Assembly (NCBI RefSeq): GCF_005222705.1 | Contig: NZ_STGF01000003.1 | Coordinates: 62,001 to 126,000, forward strand | Direction of reading: 5' to 3' | Length of the DNA: 64,000 bases | DNA from: Paenibacillus sp. SY21-1 | Lineage (GTDB): Bacteria > Bacillota > Bacilli > Paenibacillales > Paenibacillaceae | In this document: piece after piece, positions 46,401-54,934 of the stretch | Layout of the letters: each line of letters starts with the position of its first letter | How positions within the stretch are numbered: position 1 is the first letter of the stretch | The notes under the pieces: model-generated | Told to the model about the DNA's origin: nothing | Database searches by the model: none | What the model saw: the letters and a program-made list of their open reading frames with translations, nothing else | Made by a program: the position numbers and the translations under genes

Positions 46401-47946
46401 GCTCCGCCAGTTCCGTAATGCGTTCAATTTCAGGCTTGATCTCATCATAAGTACGGTAGCTGTCGTATACGTTCAGCTTAACCGGAGCAAGGGCGATCGG
46501 ACGTCCGTTGCCGTCTGCCACCGCCAGGTCGTGCGTGCCCAACAGAGCCGGGTAACGCGAACGGTGAGCACCCGACAGGTTGACCGTACCGTACACCAAA
46601 TCAAACGTCAATTTAGCCTTTACGACATTGCCAGTCAATACAGGCGCCTCTTCCAGATAAATGAAAGGCGTACCGTTGTAGTTGCTGGTTCCCCATTTTT
46701 TCCATTCCGTTAACGGCTTGCCGCCATAGGTCCATTGCAGCTCAGAAAGCTTGGCCGTGGAAGGAAGCTCGAACTCCACGTTAATCGTGCGTTTCTCTGT
46801 CATCGATGCCTGGTTGTTGTCAAGCGTAAGATCCTTGACAGCCGGCTCTTCGATTTGAAGCAGGATTTGCGTCAACAACGTAGTGAATGAGTACAGATGC
46901 TCTTCAATTCTGCCAGGGAAATTCGTGCTAATAAAATCGATGGTATCTTTGTTGCTGTGCCAGATGCCGCCATGAGCTTCCGTTTGGGTGTAACCGTCTT
47001 TATCGCCGATATCCCAGTTTGTCGCTTCCAGGTAACCATAAGGAATGCCCGCCGCCTTGAACGGTGCATGGTCGCTCCAGTCGCCGGTGGTGCCGGCAGG
47101 ATACGTCGGGTTGCCGCCTAGATTCGTACCGATATTCAGAGCCAGCTTCTCGGAAATATCCAGACCCAATTCTCGGACGAAACCTGCGGAGCCCAAGCTG
47201 CCGTAGATGAACATATGATCGCCGGCTGCAAGGCTGTCCAGGTTGATCATCGCAACGGTATTTTTCTTGTCCTCTGCGGTCATTTGCGTTACATAGTACT
47301 TGGAGCCTTGCAAGCTGACCTCTTCCGCACCAAACGCGATAAATTTAATCGTGTAAGGGGTAGGCAGCTGTGAAACCGCCTTGGCGGCTTCCATCATGAC
47401 AGACAAGCCGGATGCGTTATCGTCCGTCCCTTTGCCTGCCGTTACCGCATCATAGTGAGCGCCGACAATGACTACCTTGCTGGACGTTCCCGGCTTGGTT
47501 GCCACAATATTGTTCGAATTGCGAGTGGCGCCGCTGCGAACATAGCTGAACGGCTGCACGACAGTAGTCAAGCCAAGCTTCTCGAATTCAGCCTTCACAT
47601 ATTCGCCCGCAGCAACTTCGCCGGCGCTTCCCGCCGCACGGGAGCCAAAGTCGTTTGTCATTTTCGTCAGCATTTGATAAGCGAAATAGCCGACGTCGCC
47701 TTCTTTAAGCGGACCTGTCGGCGCCGCAGCGGCCAACATAGGCGCTTCCTCCGCCTCAGGCGACGCTTCCGGCGCCGGTGTTTCGCTTGGTTCCGCCGAG
47801 CCTTCCTCAACCGGCTCGACAACCGCTCCGCCGCTTGCCGGATTCACCTCTTCGGCGAGTGCCGCCGCAGGCAAAATCGTAGATACCGAAACCATCAAAG
47901 CGAGCATAAGCGCAATAAATCTTCGCGATATAAACTTGCTAACCAT
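43423..47946 (-). CDS. Giant secreted M28 aminopeptidase - M14 carboxypeptidase - SLH fusion
   Basis: A 1507-residue protein. Signal peptide to about Ala31; Pro/Glu/Ala-rich segment (35-75); M28 aminopeptidase domain (about 80-370) with zinc and catalytic residues His164, Asp176, Glu208-Glu209, Asp237 and His330; a beta-type linker; M14 carboxypeptidase-like domain (about 495-830) with HPDE (His587, Glu590), NPDGR, His691 in DMHGF and a Glu in HTLEIPE; a further region to about 1250; a PT-rich linker; and three C-terminal SLH domains that anchor it to the cell wall. Strong AGGAGG start site. It probably trims peptides from both ends at the cell surface. A palindrome shared with the arginine genes lies upstream. 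Confidence 0.9.
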   Translation of the reverse strand: MVSKFISRRFIALMLALMVSVSTILPAAALAEEVNPASGGAVVEPVEEGSAEPSETPAPEASPEAEEAPMLAAAAPTGPLKEGDVGYFAYQMLTKMTNDFGSRAAGSAGEVAAGEYVKAEFEKLGLTTVVQPFSYVRSGATRNSNNIVATKPGTSSKVVIVGAHYDAVTAGKGTDDNASGLSVMMEAAKAVSQLPTPYTIKFIAFGAEEVSLQGSKYYVTQMTAEDKKNTVAMINLDSLAAGDHMFIYGSLGSAGFVRELGLDISEKLALNIGTNLGGNPTYPAGTTGDWSDHAPFKAAGIPYGYLEATNWDIGDKDGYTQTEAHGGIWHSNKDTIDFISTNFPGRIEEHLYSFTTLLTQILLQIEEPAVKDLTLDNNQASMTEKRTINVEFELPSTAKLSELQWTYGGKPLTEWKKWGTSNYNGTPFIYLEEAPVLTGNVVKAKLTFDLVYGTVNLSGAHRSRYPALLGTHDLAVADGNGRPIALAPVKLNVYDSYRTYDEIKPEIERITELAEQNGRYVDNRVIGKSVQGRDIYFTILAKDKASVDKYVNETLPLMMNNPASLQTRIKNGTFTDYKVPIWLNNIHPDEAPGIDVILNFFETMVTKENVEYKISKDGAVPAVTLNMDAALDNAIFLLNFTENPDGRVMNTRANANGFDLNRDNSYQTQPETQAVTAEISKWSPLSFLDMHGFVNSFLIEPCTPPHDPNHEFDLLIDSMVEQATAMGEAGIANTKYDYYHIPYVEHQKEAADPTYVSKGYTSGWDDASPAYTAVYAMHHGALGHTLEIPELNEDSTQALFFASIAATKYVIDNKQKLFLNQLEVYKRGVQGIDSYSVDKYLVNAENKAIGRPRGEELNFFPEYYVLPMSKDLQKNPLEAAKMVKYLLSNGVKVEQSKSAVTVKGVTYPIGTYVVNMHQAKRGYANLVLYDGIDVSDFSDMYADIIQSFPYTRGFDSIPVRVANAFAGKTDPVTAAVIPSMTVVTANAPYYVIKNTNNDAIKAVNELLKAKKAVTLLSGGGEGYEMGDFLVSKANLATISGKYYLDVVPYEKDGSKEGKLLKSELLAASGVPSFVLKDLGFEVTTVAADAGILVNTFNADQIRGGKPYIGFGRAAMNTFKNGNIVTGFNFATTRSNHEGVYKAVLSQNSLITAPYEKEEWVYTVSGSWITTVPSGANVIAKISGASDFFKAGWWPSHDSAKGQIMAFEYKQNDLDITIFSNDLVNRAHTQFQYRLLANAIYSATEAADPDQMDDGEVVTPTPTPTTSPEPTPTSTPGSGTGTGPVATPTPTPTASPTPTASPEPTSSATPAPIPVEFKDLGPVAGWAGDAIESLASKGIIAGLSKEEFAPNAQVTRAQFLAMLIRASNLDKSGAAASFSDVPATAWYYDAVAIGVEAGIVQGTGNNKFDPNKPITREEMAIMAARALKLATEVTVDDSEAVLGKFKDQGSMAAYAKEAIALLTQEGIINGMTSSTFAPKGDASRAQAAVIIFKMLALIEAKQEALVQV
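44040..44180 (-). repeat. Low-complexity coding repeat (Pro-Thr-rich linker)
   Basis: Short tandem units coding for PTPTPT-type sequence within the peptidase gene. The segment separates the catalytic part from the SLH anchors and probably spans the cell wall. Such tracts often vary in length between strains. Confidence 0.7.
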
Positions 47947-48140
47947 CGTATTCCTCCTAACGGGTTAAGTACTTTGTCTTGCGTTCATTCTTGCGGCTGC
48001 AGCCATTCGCAACCTGATCCGGCTTGTCCTTTTGCATCCAACAGGCCTCCCTTAGCGGCATCTCTCCCATCCCACTGGAATAAAACAGCATTTTGACTTC
48101 TCTCGATGATCTGATGTATATGGGCTAAGGCGTCAAAATC

Positions 48141-48169
48141 TGTATACAATATACTTACGACAATATACT
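48141..48169. promoter_or_regulatory. TGTATACA palindrome with ACAATATACT direct repeat
   Basis: TGTATACAATATAC (48141-48154) is identical over 14 bases to the site in front of the amino acid transporter (54635-54648). ACAATATACT occurs twice (48146-48155, 48160-48169), 14 bases apart. The site lies 195 bases upstream of the peptidase start and beyond the rocA terminator, so the peptidase gene is the likely target. Confidence 0.6.
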
Positions 48170-48327
48170 CTTGCGTAAAGTATTGTAACATCATAGTTTT
48201 CATTTCACAATAAATTCTTTCGATAATCTAATATTTTAATAGATTCCACTAAAAATCACGAACATTAATCTCACACAATAAACAAAAGGTTAATATAATT
48301 AAACTTAATGTAGCTTTATATAACATG

Positions 48328-48372
48328 AAAAATGCGGCAGCCGGAATGTTTTTGAATCTTCCCCGCTGCCGC
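48328..48372 (-). terminator. Terminator of the roc operon (after rocA)
   Basis: On the minus strand GCGGCAGC pairs with GCTGCCGC over a 23-base loop, followed by ATTTTTC. It starts 11 bases after the rocA stop. Confidence 0.78.
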
Positions 48373-48382
48373 CTCTCATGCT

Positions 48383-49954
48383 TCAACCAAGCCTGCGCGC
48401 AGTCAGCTTCGCCTGCGTAAAGAGCAGCAGGTAGTCATGTCCTCCGGCCTTGGAGTCCGTGCCGGACATGTTGAAGCCGCCGAACGGATGAACGCCTACC
48501 AGCGCGCCTGTACATTTACGGTTAATGTACAGATTGCCGCAATGCATGTCTCGCAGCGCCGTTTCGATTCTGCTCTCGTCGCTGGAGAAATAAGCGCCTG
48601 TCAAGCCAAACTCCGTATTGTTGTACATCCTGATCGCATCCTGCCAGTCTCCGGCCTTGGCGATCGCAAGCACCGGACCAAAAATCTCCTCCTGCATAAG
48701 AGGCGCATCCTCTGCCACATCGGCAAAAACAGTCGGCTCGATAAAGTAGCCCTGCTCGGAGCCTATTGCCCCGCCCGCCACAAGCTTGCCCTGGGCGTGC
48801 CCTCCTTGAATGTAGCCCAATATCCGGTTGTAGGAGCTTTGGTCGATTACCGGTCCAATTGGCGCGTTTGCCTCCGGCATGCCAATACGAAGCTTCTTGG
48901 TGCGCGCTGCGATTTTCTCCACCATCTCATCATATATGCTGCCGACTATAATCGCCCTTGAGCCTGCGGAACATTTTTGCCCCTGAAAGCCAAAGGCAGA
49001 CGCTACAATCGCATCGGCTGCAGCCTCCAGATCGGCCGTCTCATCGACTACAACTCCATCCTTGCCGCCCATTTCCGCCACGATGCGCTTGATCCAGATC
49101 TGGCCTTCCGCCGTCTCCGCCGCCAAACGATTGATGCGCAGGCCTATTTCCTTGGAGCCGGTGAAGCTGATAAATCTCGTCTGCGGATGACTCGTCAAAT
49201 AATCGCCGATCTCCGCGCCGCTGCCGGGCAAGAACTGAATGACATCGGCCGGCATGCCCGCCTCCACCATGACCTCATAGAACTTGTACGCGATAACAGC
49301 CGTTGTGGAGGCTGGCTTTAGAATGACGGTATTGCCGGATACGACGGATGCCGAGGCCATGCCGGCGCAAATCGCCAGCGGGAAATTCCAAGGGGGAATG
49401 ACAATTCCAACCCCAAGCGGGATGTAGGTCAAGCGATTGTCCTCTCCCCCCAGCTTAACAAGCGGCTGACGCTCGTTCGTCTGCGACAGCCGGAGCATCT
49501 CCCGCGCATAATATTCCAGAAAATCGATAGCTTCCGCCGTGTCGGCATCCGCCTCGGCCCAGTTTTTACCCGCCTCAAGAATCATCCAGGCTGAAAATTC
49601 ATGTTTGCGCTCGCGCATCAGGCCGGCCGCTTTGACAAGAATGCCAGCCCGGTATGCCGCAGATGTCAGCTTCCAGCTTTCAAAGGCGGACAGCGCCGAT
49701 TGCATCGCCCTGTCGGCATGCTCACGCTTAGCCTTGCTGACCAAACCGACCACCTCGCCGAAATCAGCCGGATTAATGGACGTTATTTTATCCTCGGTCC
49801 ACTCCTCCCGACCATCGATATGAAGCGGATAGCTGCGTCCCAGCTTGGATCTGACCTGCGCAAGCGCAGCCTCCATCTCCGCCTTATTGTCCGACTGCCC
49901 AAAATCGGTAAACGGCTCATTTTTAAATTCCGGCAATTGCTCTACATTCGTCAT
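48383..49954 (-). CDS. rocA: L-glutamate gamma-semialdehyde (1-pyrroline-5-carboxylate) dehydrogenase
   Basis: A 523-residue aldehyde dehydrogenase of the PruA/RocA type, close to the 515 residues of B. subtilis RocA. It oxidises glutamate semialdehyde to glutamate, the last step of arginine, ornithine and proline breakdown. IPPWNFPLAICAGM, FTGSKEIGLRIN, catalytic Glu in VAEMGGKD and catalytic Cys in QGQKCSAGSR are present. It is the third gene of the rocD-rocF-rocA operon, 48 bases after the arginase ATG-to-stop frame. There is no fused proline dehydrogenase. Confidence 0.94.
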   Translation of the reverse strand: MTNVEQLPEFKNEPFTDFGQSDNKAEMEAALAQVRSKLGRSYPLHIDGREEWTEDKITSINPADFGEVVGLVSKAKREHADRAMQSALSAFESWKLTSAAYRAGILVKAAGLMRERKHEFSAWMILEAGKNWAEADADTAEAIDFLEYYAREMLRLSQTNERQPLVKLGGEDNRLTYIPLGVGIVIPPWNFPLAICAGMASASVVSGNTVILKPASTTAVIAYKFYEVMVEAGMPADVIQFLPGSGAEIGDYLTSHPQTRFISFTGSKEIGLRINRLAAETAEGQIWIKRIVAEMGGKDGVVVDETADLEAAADAIVASAFGFQGQKCSAGSRAIIVGSIYDEMVEKIAARTKKLRIGMPEANAPIGPVIDQSSYNRILGYIQGGHAQGKLVAGGAIGSEQGYFIEPTVFADVAEDAPLMQEEIFGPVLAIAKAGDWQDAIRMYNNTEFGLTGAYFSSDESRIETALRDMHCGNLYINRKCTGALVGVHPFGGFNMSGTDSKAGGHDYLLLFTQAKLTARRLG

Positions 49955-50002
49955 GCTTCTTGTCTCCTTTGCTGAACGTTATCGTTTTACTCGTTTCGTC
50001 GG

Positions 50003-50905
50003 TTACAGAATGCGTTTGCCTAACAGAGATGCTGCAAGCTCGACAGCCAGCCGCGCCGTTTTCTTATCCATCTCCAGCATCGGATTCACTTCCACGACAT
50101 CCATTGAGGTGATTCGGCCGCTCTCTGCCAGCATCTCCATTGCGAAGTGCGCCTCCCGGTAATTCAGCCCGCCCGGAACAGGCGTGCCGACTCCGGCCGC
50201 TTCAAGCGGGTCCAGACTGTCCATATCGAAGCTCAAATGAATGCCGTCCGTTCCGTTGCCCGCAATTTCCAAAGCCTTCTGCGTGACGGCCTGAATGCCC
50301 ATCCGATCTATATCATGCATGGAGAAGCAGGTAATGCCCTGCGCGCGAATAAGCTCCTTCTCGCCGGGGTCGAGGTCGCGTACTCCGATAATAACGACGT
50401 TCTCCTTGCGGATGAGACCGCCTGCCCCAGGAATGTCCGTCAGTTTGAAGTCGGACAGCCCCATCGCGATCGCCAGCACCATGCCATGGATATTGCCTGA
50501 AGGCGTAGTCGCTTCCGTATTTAAATCGCCATGCGCATCAAACCAGATGACCCCCGGATTCTTGTAATGGCCCGTCAAGCCTGCCAGCGATCCGATCGCA
50601 ACGCTGTGATCGCCCCCAAGCACTAGCGGAAACGCCCCGGAGGAAACCGCACGGTGGACCTGCTCGCCTACCAAGCCGCTCATTTCTTTTATTTGCGGAA
50701 AAAACTTCATTTTGGGCATAGAAGGATCAAGCGCGGCCTTCTCCGGGCAGCTTACTTCAATTTCGGCATCAACCTTTAAGTCCAGTGCACGGATTTGACG
50801 GGCCAGCCCCGCCTGCATAATGCTTTTTGGTCCAAGCTCCGTACCCACCCGGCCTCCTCCCATCCAGAAAGGAACGCTTATGAGCCTGATATTCTTTTTG
50901 TCCAT
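50003..50905 (-). CDS. rocF: Arginase
   Basis: A 300-residue arginase that splits L-arginine to ornithine and urea. The binuclear manganese ligands are visible: GGDHSVAIG (His), WFDAHGDLNT (Asp, His, Asp) and SFDMDSLDP (two Asp). The start at 50905 gives the usual RocF length and has GGAGAGGATG upstream; the frame is open 32 codons further, overlapping rocD by a few bases, without need. It lies between rocD and rocA. Confidence 0.94.
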   Translation of the reverse strand: MDKKNIRLISVPFWMGGGRVGTELGPKSIMQAGLARQIRALDLKVDAEIEVSCPEKAALDPSMPKMKFFPQIKEMSGLVGEQVHRAVSSGAFPLVLGGDHSVAIGSLAGLTGHYKNPGVIWFDAHGDLNTEATTPSGNIHGMVLAIAMGLSDFKLTDIPGAGGLIRKENVVIIGVRDLDPGEKELIRAQGITCFSMHDIDRMGIQAVTQKALEIAGNGTDGIHLSFDMDSLDPLEAAGVGTPVPGGLNYREAHFAMEMLAESGRITSMDVVEVNPMLEMDKKTARLAVELAASLLGKRIL

Positions 50906-50997
50906 GCTACTCATCCTCTCCGAATCGTCCTTTCGCTTCGCGCAGCAGGCAGCCAAGCCGCATACGGCATGCGGCTCCTGTGCATGCGAAGCCTGTA

Positions 50998-52197
50998 TCA
51001 TCGTGTCATTACCCTTTGAATTCGCTCCGCCGCCCAGTCGATATGCTCCTGTTCAATAATAAGCGGCGGAGCAAAACGAATCGTCGTCTCGTGCGTTTCC
51101 TTGCACAGCAAGCCAAGCTCCATTAACGCCTCGCAATAAGGCCGCGCCGGCACGTCGAGCTCCAGCCCGATAAACAGCCCCCTTGCCCGGATTTGTACAA
51201 TTCGGGGGCTTTGAATCTCCTCCAGACGCTGCACAAAATAACTGCCCAGCTCCGCCGAGCGTTCAGCCAGACGTTCCTGCTCCAGCACATCAAGCGCCGC
51301 TGTCGCGACCGCGCAAGCAAGCGGATTACCGCCGAATGTGGAGCCGTGCGAGCCCGGCTCGAACAGATCGAGAATGTCATGATTTGCAGCTACGGCTGAG
51401 ATCGGCATTACGCCGCCGCCAAGCGCCTTGCCCATAATGTACATGTCCGGCACAACCTGCTCCCAGTCGCAGGCGAACCTGCGCCCTGTGCGACCAAAGC
51501 CCGTCTGTATTTCATCGGCCACAAGCAAAACGCGCTGCTCCGCGCACAGCTCTGCCGCTGCCGACAAGAAGCCTGCCGGAGGAAGAATAATACCCGCCTC
51601 TCCCTGGATCGGCTCCACGAGAAATGCCGCCGTATTGGGCGTAATCGCCTGCCGAAGCGCATCCAGATCCCCGTAGGGAATCAGCTTGAAGCCTGGCGTA
51701 AACGGGCCGAAATCCCGTTTGTATTCTTCAGCGGAGGAGAAGGAGGTAATCGTCACGGTGCGCCCATGAAAATTGCCGTCGCATACGATAATTTCCGCCT
51801 GTCCCGCCGGAATTCCCTTTACCCGGTAGCCCCAGCGGCGCACGGCCTTGATTGCCGTCTCCACAGCCTCCGCTCCCGTGTTCATGGCAAGTATTTTGGG
51901 TTTGCCCGTATAGGCGGCAAGCTTCTCATAGAAGCTGCCGAGCGCGCTGCTATGGAAGGCTCGCGACGTCAGCGTGACCTTGTCCGCCTGCTCCTTCAAT
52001 GCCGCAATAATTCGCGGATGACGATGTCCTTGGTTCAGCGCCGAATAGGCGCTAAGCATATCCATAAAACGGTTGCCTTCAGGGTCCGTCACCCACACCC
52101 CCTGCGCCTCCTCAATGACGATCGGCAACGGATGATAATTATGCGCGCCATAACGTTCAGATAACTCAATGGCCCTTTCAGTTGCTTCTCTGCTCAC
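50998..52197 (-). CDS. rocD: Ornithine aminotransferase
   Basis: A 399-residue class III PLP aminotransferase that converts ornithine to glutamate semialdehyde. [38 protein letters not shown] and the PLP-lysine in [14 protein letters not shown] match RocD/OAT closely. GTG start at 52197 with GGAGGT upstream. First gene of rocD-rocF-rocA. A perfect 14-base palindrome TTTTGTATACAAAA lies 21 bases before the start, where a repressor would block transcription. Confidence 0.94.
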   Translation of the reverse strand: MSREATERAIELSERYGAHNYHPLPIVIEEAQGVWVTDPEGNRFMDMLSAYSALNQGHRHPRIIAALKEQADKVTLTSRAFHSSALGSFYEKLAAYTGKPKILAMNTGAEAVETAIKAVRRWGYRVKGIPAGQAEIIVCDGNFHGRTVTITSFSSAEEYKRDFGPFTPGFKLIPYGDLDALRQAITPNTAAFLVEPIQGEAGIILPPAGFLSAAAELCAEQRVLLVADEIQTGFGRTGRRFACDWEQVVPDMYIMGKALGGGVMPISAVAANHDILDLFEPGSHGSTFGGNPLACAVATAALDVLEQERLAERSAELGSYFVQRLEEIQSPRIVQIRARGLFIGLELDVPARPYCEALMELGLLCKETHETTIRFAPPLIIEQEHIDWAAERIQRVMTR

Positions 52198-52218
52198 ATG
52201 GGCAACCTCCGTTCATAT

Positions 52219-52232
52219 TTTTGTATACAAAA
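52219..52232. promoter_or_regulatory. TTTTGTATACAAAA operator in front of rocD
   Basis: Perfect 14-base palindrome with the TTGTATACAA core known for operators of FadR-type GntR regulators (for example the gluconate operator of B. subtilis). It lies next to an AT-rich promoter-like region, 21 bases upstream of the rocD GTG. Confidence 0.7.
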
Positions 52233-52328
52233 TATAATATTCATATATAGTCGAAAAGAAACCTGAAATGGCCTCTTTTACCTTCAAATCTGATCATTAA
52301 TCGCCAACGTTAACAAAGCGAGACATGA

Positions 52329-53051
52329 TTATAGCACCTTGGACAAAAAGTCTTTCGTACGGGCATGCTGCGGATTCTGAAATACATCGCGCGGATTGCC
52401 TTCCTCTACAATGTAGCCGCCATCCATAAAAATCAGGCGATCGCCAACTTCGCGGGCAAAGCCCATTTCATGCGTTACGATAACCATCGTCATCCCGTTC
52501 AGCGCCAGCTTCTTCATAACGTCCAGCACCTCGCCGACCATCTCCGGGTCAAGCGCGGAAGTCGGCTCGTCAAACAGCATAATATCCGGCTCCATCGCAA
52601 GCGCCCTGGCAATGGCGATACGCTGCTTTTGTCCGCCGGACAGGCGGTCAGGGTAAGCGCTGCGCTTGTCTTCAAGTCCTACCGTACGCAGTAGCTCCAT
52701 CGCAATTTGCTCGCTTTTCTGCTTATCCAGCTTTTTCAGCTTGCGCGGAGCCAACGTCAAGTTATCCATGACCGTCATGTGCGGAAATAGATTAAAATGC
52801 TGAAAAACCATGCCCATCCGCTGCCGGATGCGGTTAAGGTCTGACTGCTTGCCTGTTATCTCCTCACCCTCGATGGCGATTACCCCTTTGCTGGGCTCCT
52901 CCAGCCGGTTGAGGCAGCGAAGAAAGGTGCTTTTGCCGGAGCCGCTGGGTCCGACAACCACCACAACCTCGCCGCGCCGAATTTCCGTATCGATCCCTTT
53001 CAGCACCTCGTTTTTGCCAAATGTTTTGCATAAGCCCTGTACTTTAATCAT
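52329..53051 (-). CDS. Polar amino acid ABC transporter ATPase (GlnQ/ArtR-like)
   Basis: A 240-residue ATPase: Walker [11 protein letters not shown], signature [16 protein letters not shown], Walker [14 protein letters not shown] and switch His in [10 protein letters not shown]. It belongs to the polar amino acid (PAAT) family and energises the adjacent permease and binding protein. It overlaps the permease gene by four bases (ATGA). With arginase and ornithine aminotransferase genes downstream, arginine or ornithine is the most likely substrate (inference). Confidence 0.92.
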   Translation of the reverse strand: MIKVQGLCKTFGKNEVLKGIDTEIRRGEVVVVVGPSGSGKSTFLRCLNRLEEPSKGVIAIEGEEITGKQSDLNRIRQRMGMVFQHFNLFPHMTVMDNLTLAPRKLKKLDKQKSEQIAMELLRTVGLEDKRSAYPDRLSGGQKQRIAIARALAMEPDIMLFDEPTSALDPEMVGEVLDVMKKLALNGMTMVIVTHEMGFAREVGDRLIFMDGGYIVEEGNPRDVFQNPQHARTKDFLSKVL

Positions 53052-53701
53052 CGGCTACTCAGCCTCCTTTCCAGCAGGCCAAGCAGCCTCGATAGCGTGA
53101 AGGTCATCACAAAATAGATGGCGGCTGCGACCAGCAGCGGTTCGAGCGGCAGAAATGTAGAGCCTTGAATGGTGCGCGCGTTGTACATAAGCTCTCCGAT
53201 GCCCACAACGGAAATAAGCGAAGAATCTTTAATGATAATAATGAATTCGTTGCCGATCGCCGGCAGCATATTGCGAAAGGCTTGCGGCAGCACGATATAA
53301 CGCAAGGTCATAACGCGGGACATGCCGAGTGAGCGGGCCGCCTCCGTCTGGCCGGCGTCAATCGCTTGAATGCCGGCGCGGAACACCTCCGCCATATAGG
53401 CGGAGCTGTTGATCGTGAGCGCTACGACGCCTGACATAAACGGCGACAAATTAATGCCGAAGCCCGTCAGACCGAAATGAATAATAAAAATTTGCACCAG
53501 CATCGGCGTCCCGCGAATAACTTCAATATAAGCAAGCGCCAGCGCCTTGACAGGCCAGATGCGTGAAATTCGCATCAAGGCAAACACCACTCCCAAAGCC
53601 GTACCGATCAGCACTCCAAAAAAGGAAAGCTCAAGCGTAACCCAGGCCCCTCTCAGAAAGGTCTGCCAGTGATCCTCAAGAAAGGAAAATTTCAAATCCA
53701 T
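53048..53701 (-). CDS. Polar amino acid ABC transporter permease
   Basis: A 217-residue permease with about five membrane segments and the PAAT loop [20 protein letters not shown], which docks on the ATPase. It starts 22 bases after the binding-protein gene and overlaps the ATPase gene. Probably acts as a homodimer, as no second permease is encoded. It resembles ArtQ/YqiY-type subunits for arginine uptake. Confidence 0.92.
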   Translation of the reverse strand: MDLKFSFLEDHWQTFLRGAWVTLELSFFGVLIGTALGVVFALMRISRIWPVKALALAYIEVIRGTPMLVQIFIIHFGLTGFGINLSPFMSGVVALTINSSAYMAEVFRAGIQAIDAGQTEAARSLGMSRVMTLRYIVLPQAFRNMLPAIGNEFIIIIKDSSLISVVGIGELMYNARTIQGSTFLPLEPLLVAAAIYFVMTFTLSRLLGLLERRLSSR

Positions 53702-53723
53702 ATGCAGCTACCCCATCCGTCGC

Positions 53724-54557
53724 TTATTCTCCTACCAGTTCGTTCGCCTCAACAACGAAACGCTCCATATCTCCGCTGTCCTTCAAACGCTGAATGGTGC
53801 TGTTAATTTTGTCGACCAGCTCCGTATTGCCCTTTTTGACGGCAATCGCCACACCTGCTTCTTCTTCAGGCTGTTCAATCTTCACGTCGGATACGACAAT
53901 TTTGTCTTGAGTCGCCGCATACTGGTCAGCAACCGGCTTCTCCAGAATAACCGCATCTACCCGTCCTGTTGTCAGCTCAAGCACAAGCTCCGGAATTTTA
54001 GCCAAAGCGGTCAGCTGCGCGCCTTCGATTTCCGAGGCGATGCCCTCTTGAATCGATCCCTTTTGAACGCCAATCTTGGCGCCCTTCAGTTGGTCCAGCG
54101 AAGTGAATTCGGCAGCCCGGTCTTTGCCTACGAGCACGCCTTGCTCAGTCAAATAATAAATGTCGGAGAAATCAACATTTTGTTTGCGCTCTTCCGTCGG
54201 CGTCAAGCCGGAGATCACCATGTCGACCTTATCCGTGCTGAGCGCCATCAGCAGCCCGTCGAAATCCATGTCCTGAATTTCCAGCTCTGCGCCCATATCC
54301 TTTGCAATTTCTTTGGCCACCTCAATATCGAAGCCAACGATCGTATCCTTGCCGTCAATCGTCTTGTGAAACTCGAACGGCGCGTAATCCGCGCTTGTGC
54401 CCAGCACCAGCTTGGCCGTTTCCGTCGTTGGCGATGCGTTTGCACCATCTTCGGCCGTATTGCCCGTTCCGCCGGCATTTGTATTCTTGTTTTGCCCGCA
54501 CGCAGACAGCACGACAACCATTACCGTAATCAACAACAGCGACAGCTTCTTCTTCAT
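53724..54557 (-). CDS. Polar amino acid-binding lipoprotein (ArtP-like)
   Basis: A 277-residue family 3 solute-binding protein. Lipobox LSAC (Cys20), an Asn/Thr/Gly linker, then the family opening LVLGTSADYAPFEF, FDIEVAKEIAKDMG and LSTDKVDMVISGLTPTEER. First gene of the transporter operon. A TGTATACA palindrome lies about 77 bases upstream in the region shared with the divergent GntR gene. Basic amino acids are the probable ligand from context. Confidence 0.92.
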   Translation of the reverse strand: MKKKLSLLLITVMVVVLSACGQNKNTNAGGTGNTAEDGANASPTTETAKLVLGTSADYAPFEFHKTIDGKDTIVGFDIEVAKEIAKDMGAELEIQDMDFDGLLMALSTDKVDMVISGLTPTEERKQNVDFSDIYYLTEQGVLVGKDRAAEFTSLDQLKGAKIGVQKGSIQEGIASEIEGAQLTALAKIPELVLELTTGRVDAVILEKPVADQYAATQDKIVVSDVKIEQPEEEAGVAIAVKKGNTELVDKINSTIQRLKDSGDMERFVVEANELVGE

Positions 54558-54934
54558 CTCTCATCTCTCCCATTTTGTATAGTAGCTTCAATTGCTTCCA
54601 GCTTGCACCGACTTCTTCATGCACACTCATCATTTGTATACAATATACAAAATACGATGCACATGGTTTACGTTAGATATTATAACACCGATATTCCTAA
54701 TGCACAATAAAAACTGTGAACCAAACCGATTTTCAACGAAATAAGTGAGTATATCTAACATATCTCACTAATCTTATAGTCTTGTACTCATTTATGCCGG
54801 ATGATAATATAGAAGGTAATAAGTGTTGATTCGACAAGGTTTTTTGATTGATTGCCTATCTAAATGGCAATAATAGAAGTTGTGCAACCGGCTTGCAGCT
54901 TGGAAGCTTATTATGCTAGAAAGGGAGAATCCGC
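54558..54934. other. Divergent regulatory region, amino acid transporter / GntR gene
   Basis: About 375 bases without a gene. It contains the TTGTATACAATATACAAAA site (54634-54652) near the transporter start, and an imperfect inverted repeat AGTGAGTATAT...ATATCTCACT (54744-54769) nearer the gntR side. The latter could be an autoregulatory or second-regulator site. Confidence 0.55.
54634..54654. promoter_or_regulatory. TTGTATACAA operator in front of the amino acid transporter
   Basis: TTGTATACAA (54634-54643) followed by TATACAAAATA, so two overlapping half-site sets. Fourteen bases (54635-54648) are identical to the site upstream of the M28-M14 peptidase gene. The adjacent gene encodes a GntR/FCD regulator, the class that binds such palindromes. 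Confidence 0.7.

Larger units (their letters stand above)
47947..48382. other. Intergenic region upstream of the M28-M14 peptidase gene
   Basis: About 435 bases, AT-rich from 48160 to 48330. It holds the GntR-type palindrome and direct repeats (48141-48169) and the rocA terminator (48328-48372). A 72-codon frame on the minus strand (47985-48203) has no ribosome binding site and no recognisable sequence, and is not called a gene. Confidence 0.55.

Noticed and set aside
45109..46713. 534-codon open frame on the plus strand
   Set aside because: It lies wholly antisense to the M28-M14 peptidase gene, is rich in His/Arg/Gln as such mirror frames are, and has no recognisable domain.
47985..48203. 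72-codon open frame on the minus strand upstream of the peptidase gene
   Set aside because: No ribosome binding site, crosses the regulatory palindrome, and its sequence shows no family features.
48301..48330. Possible mobile-element end in the AT-rich stretch before the rocA terminator
   Set aside because: No inverted repeats, target duplication or transposase remnant could be found.
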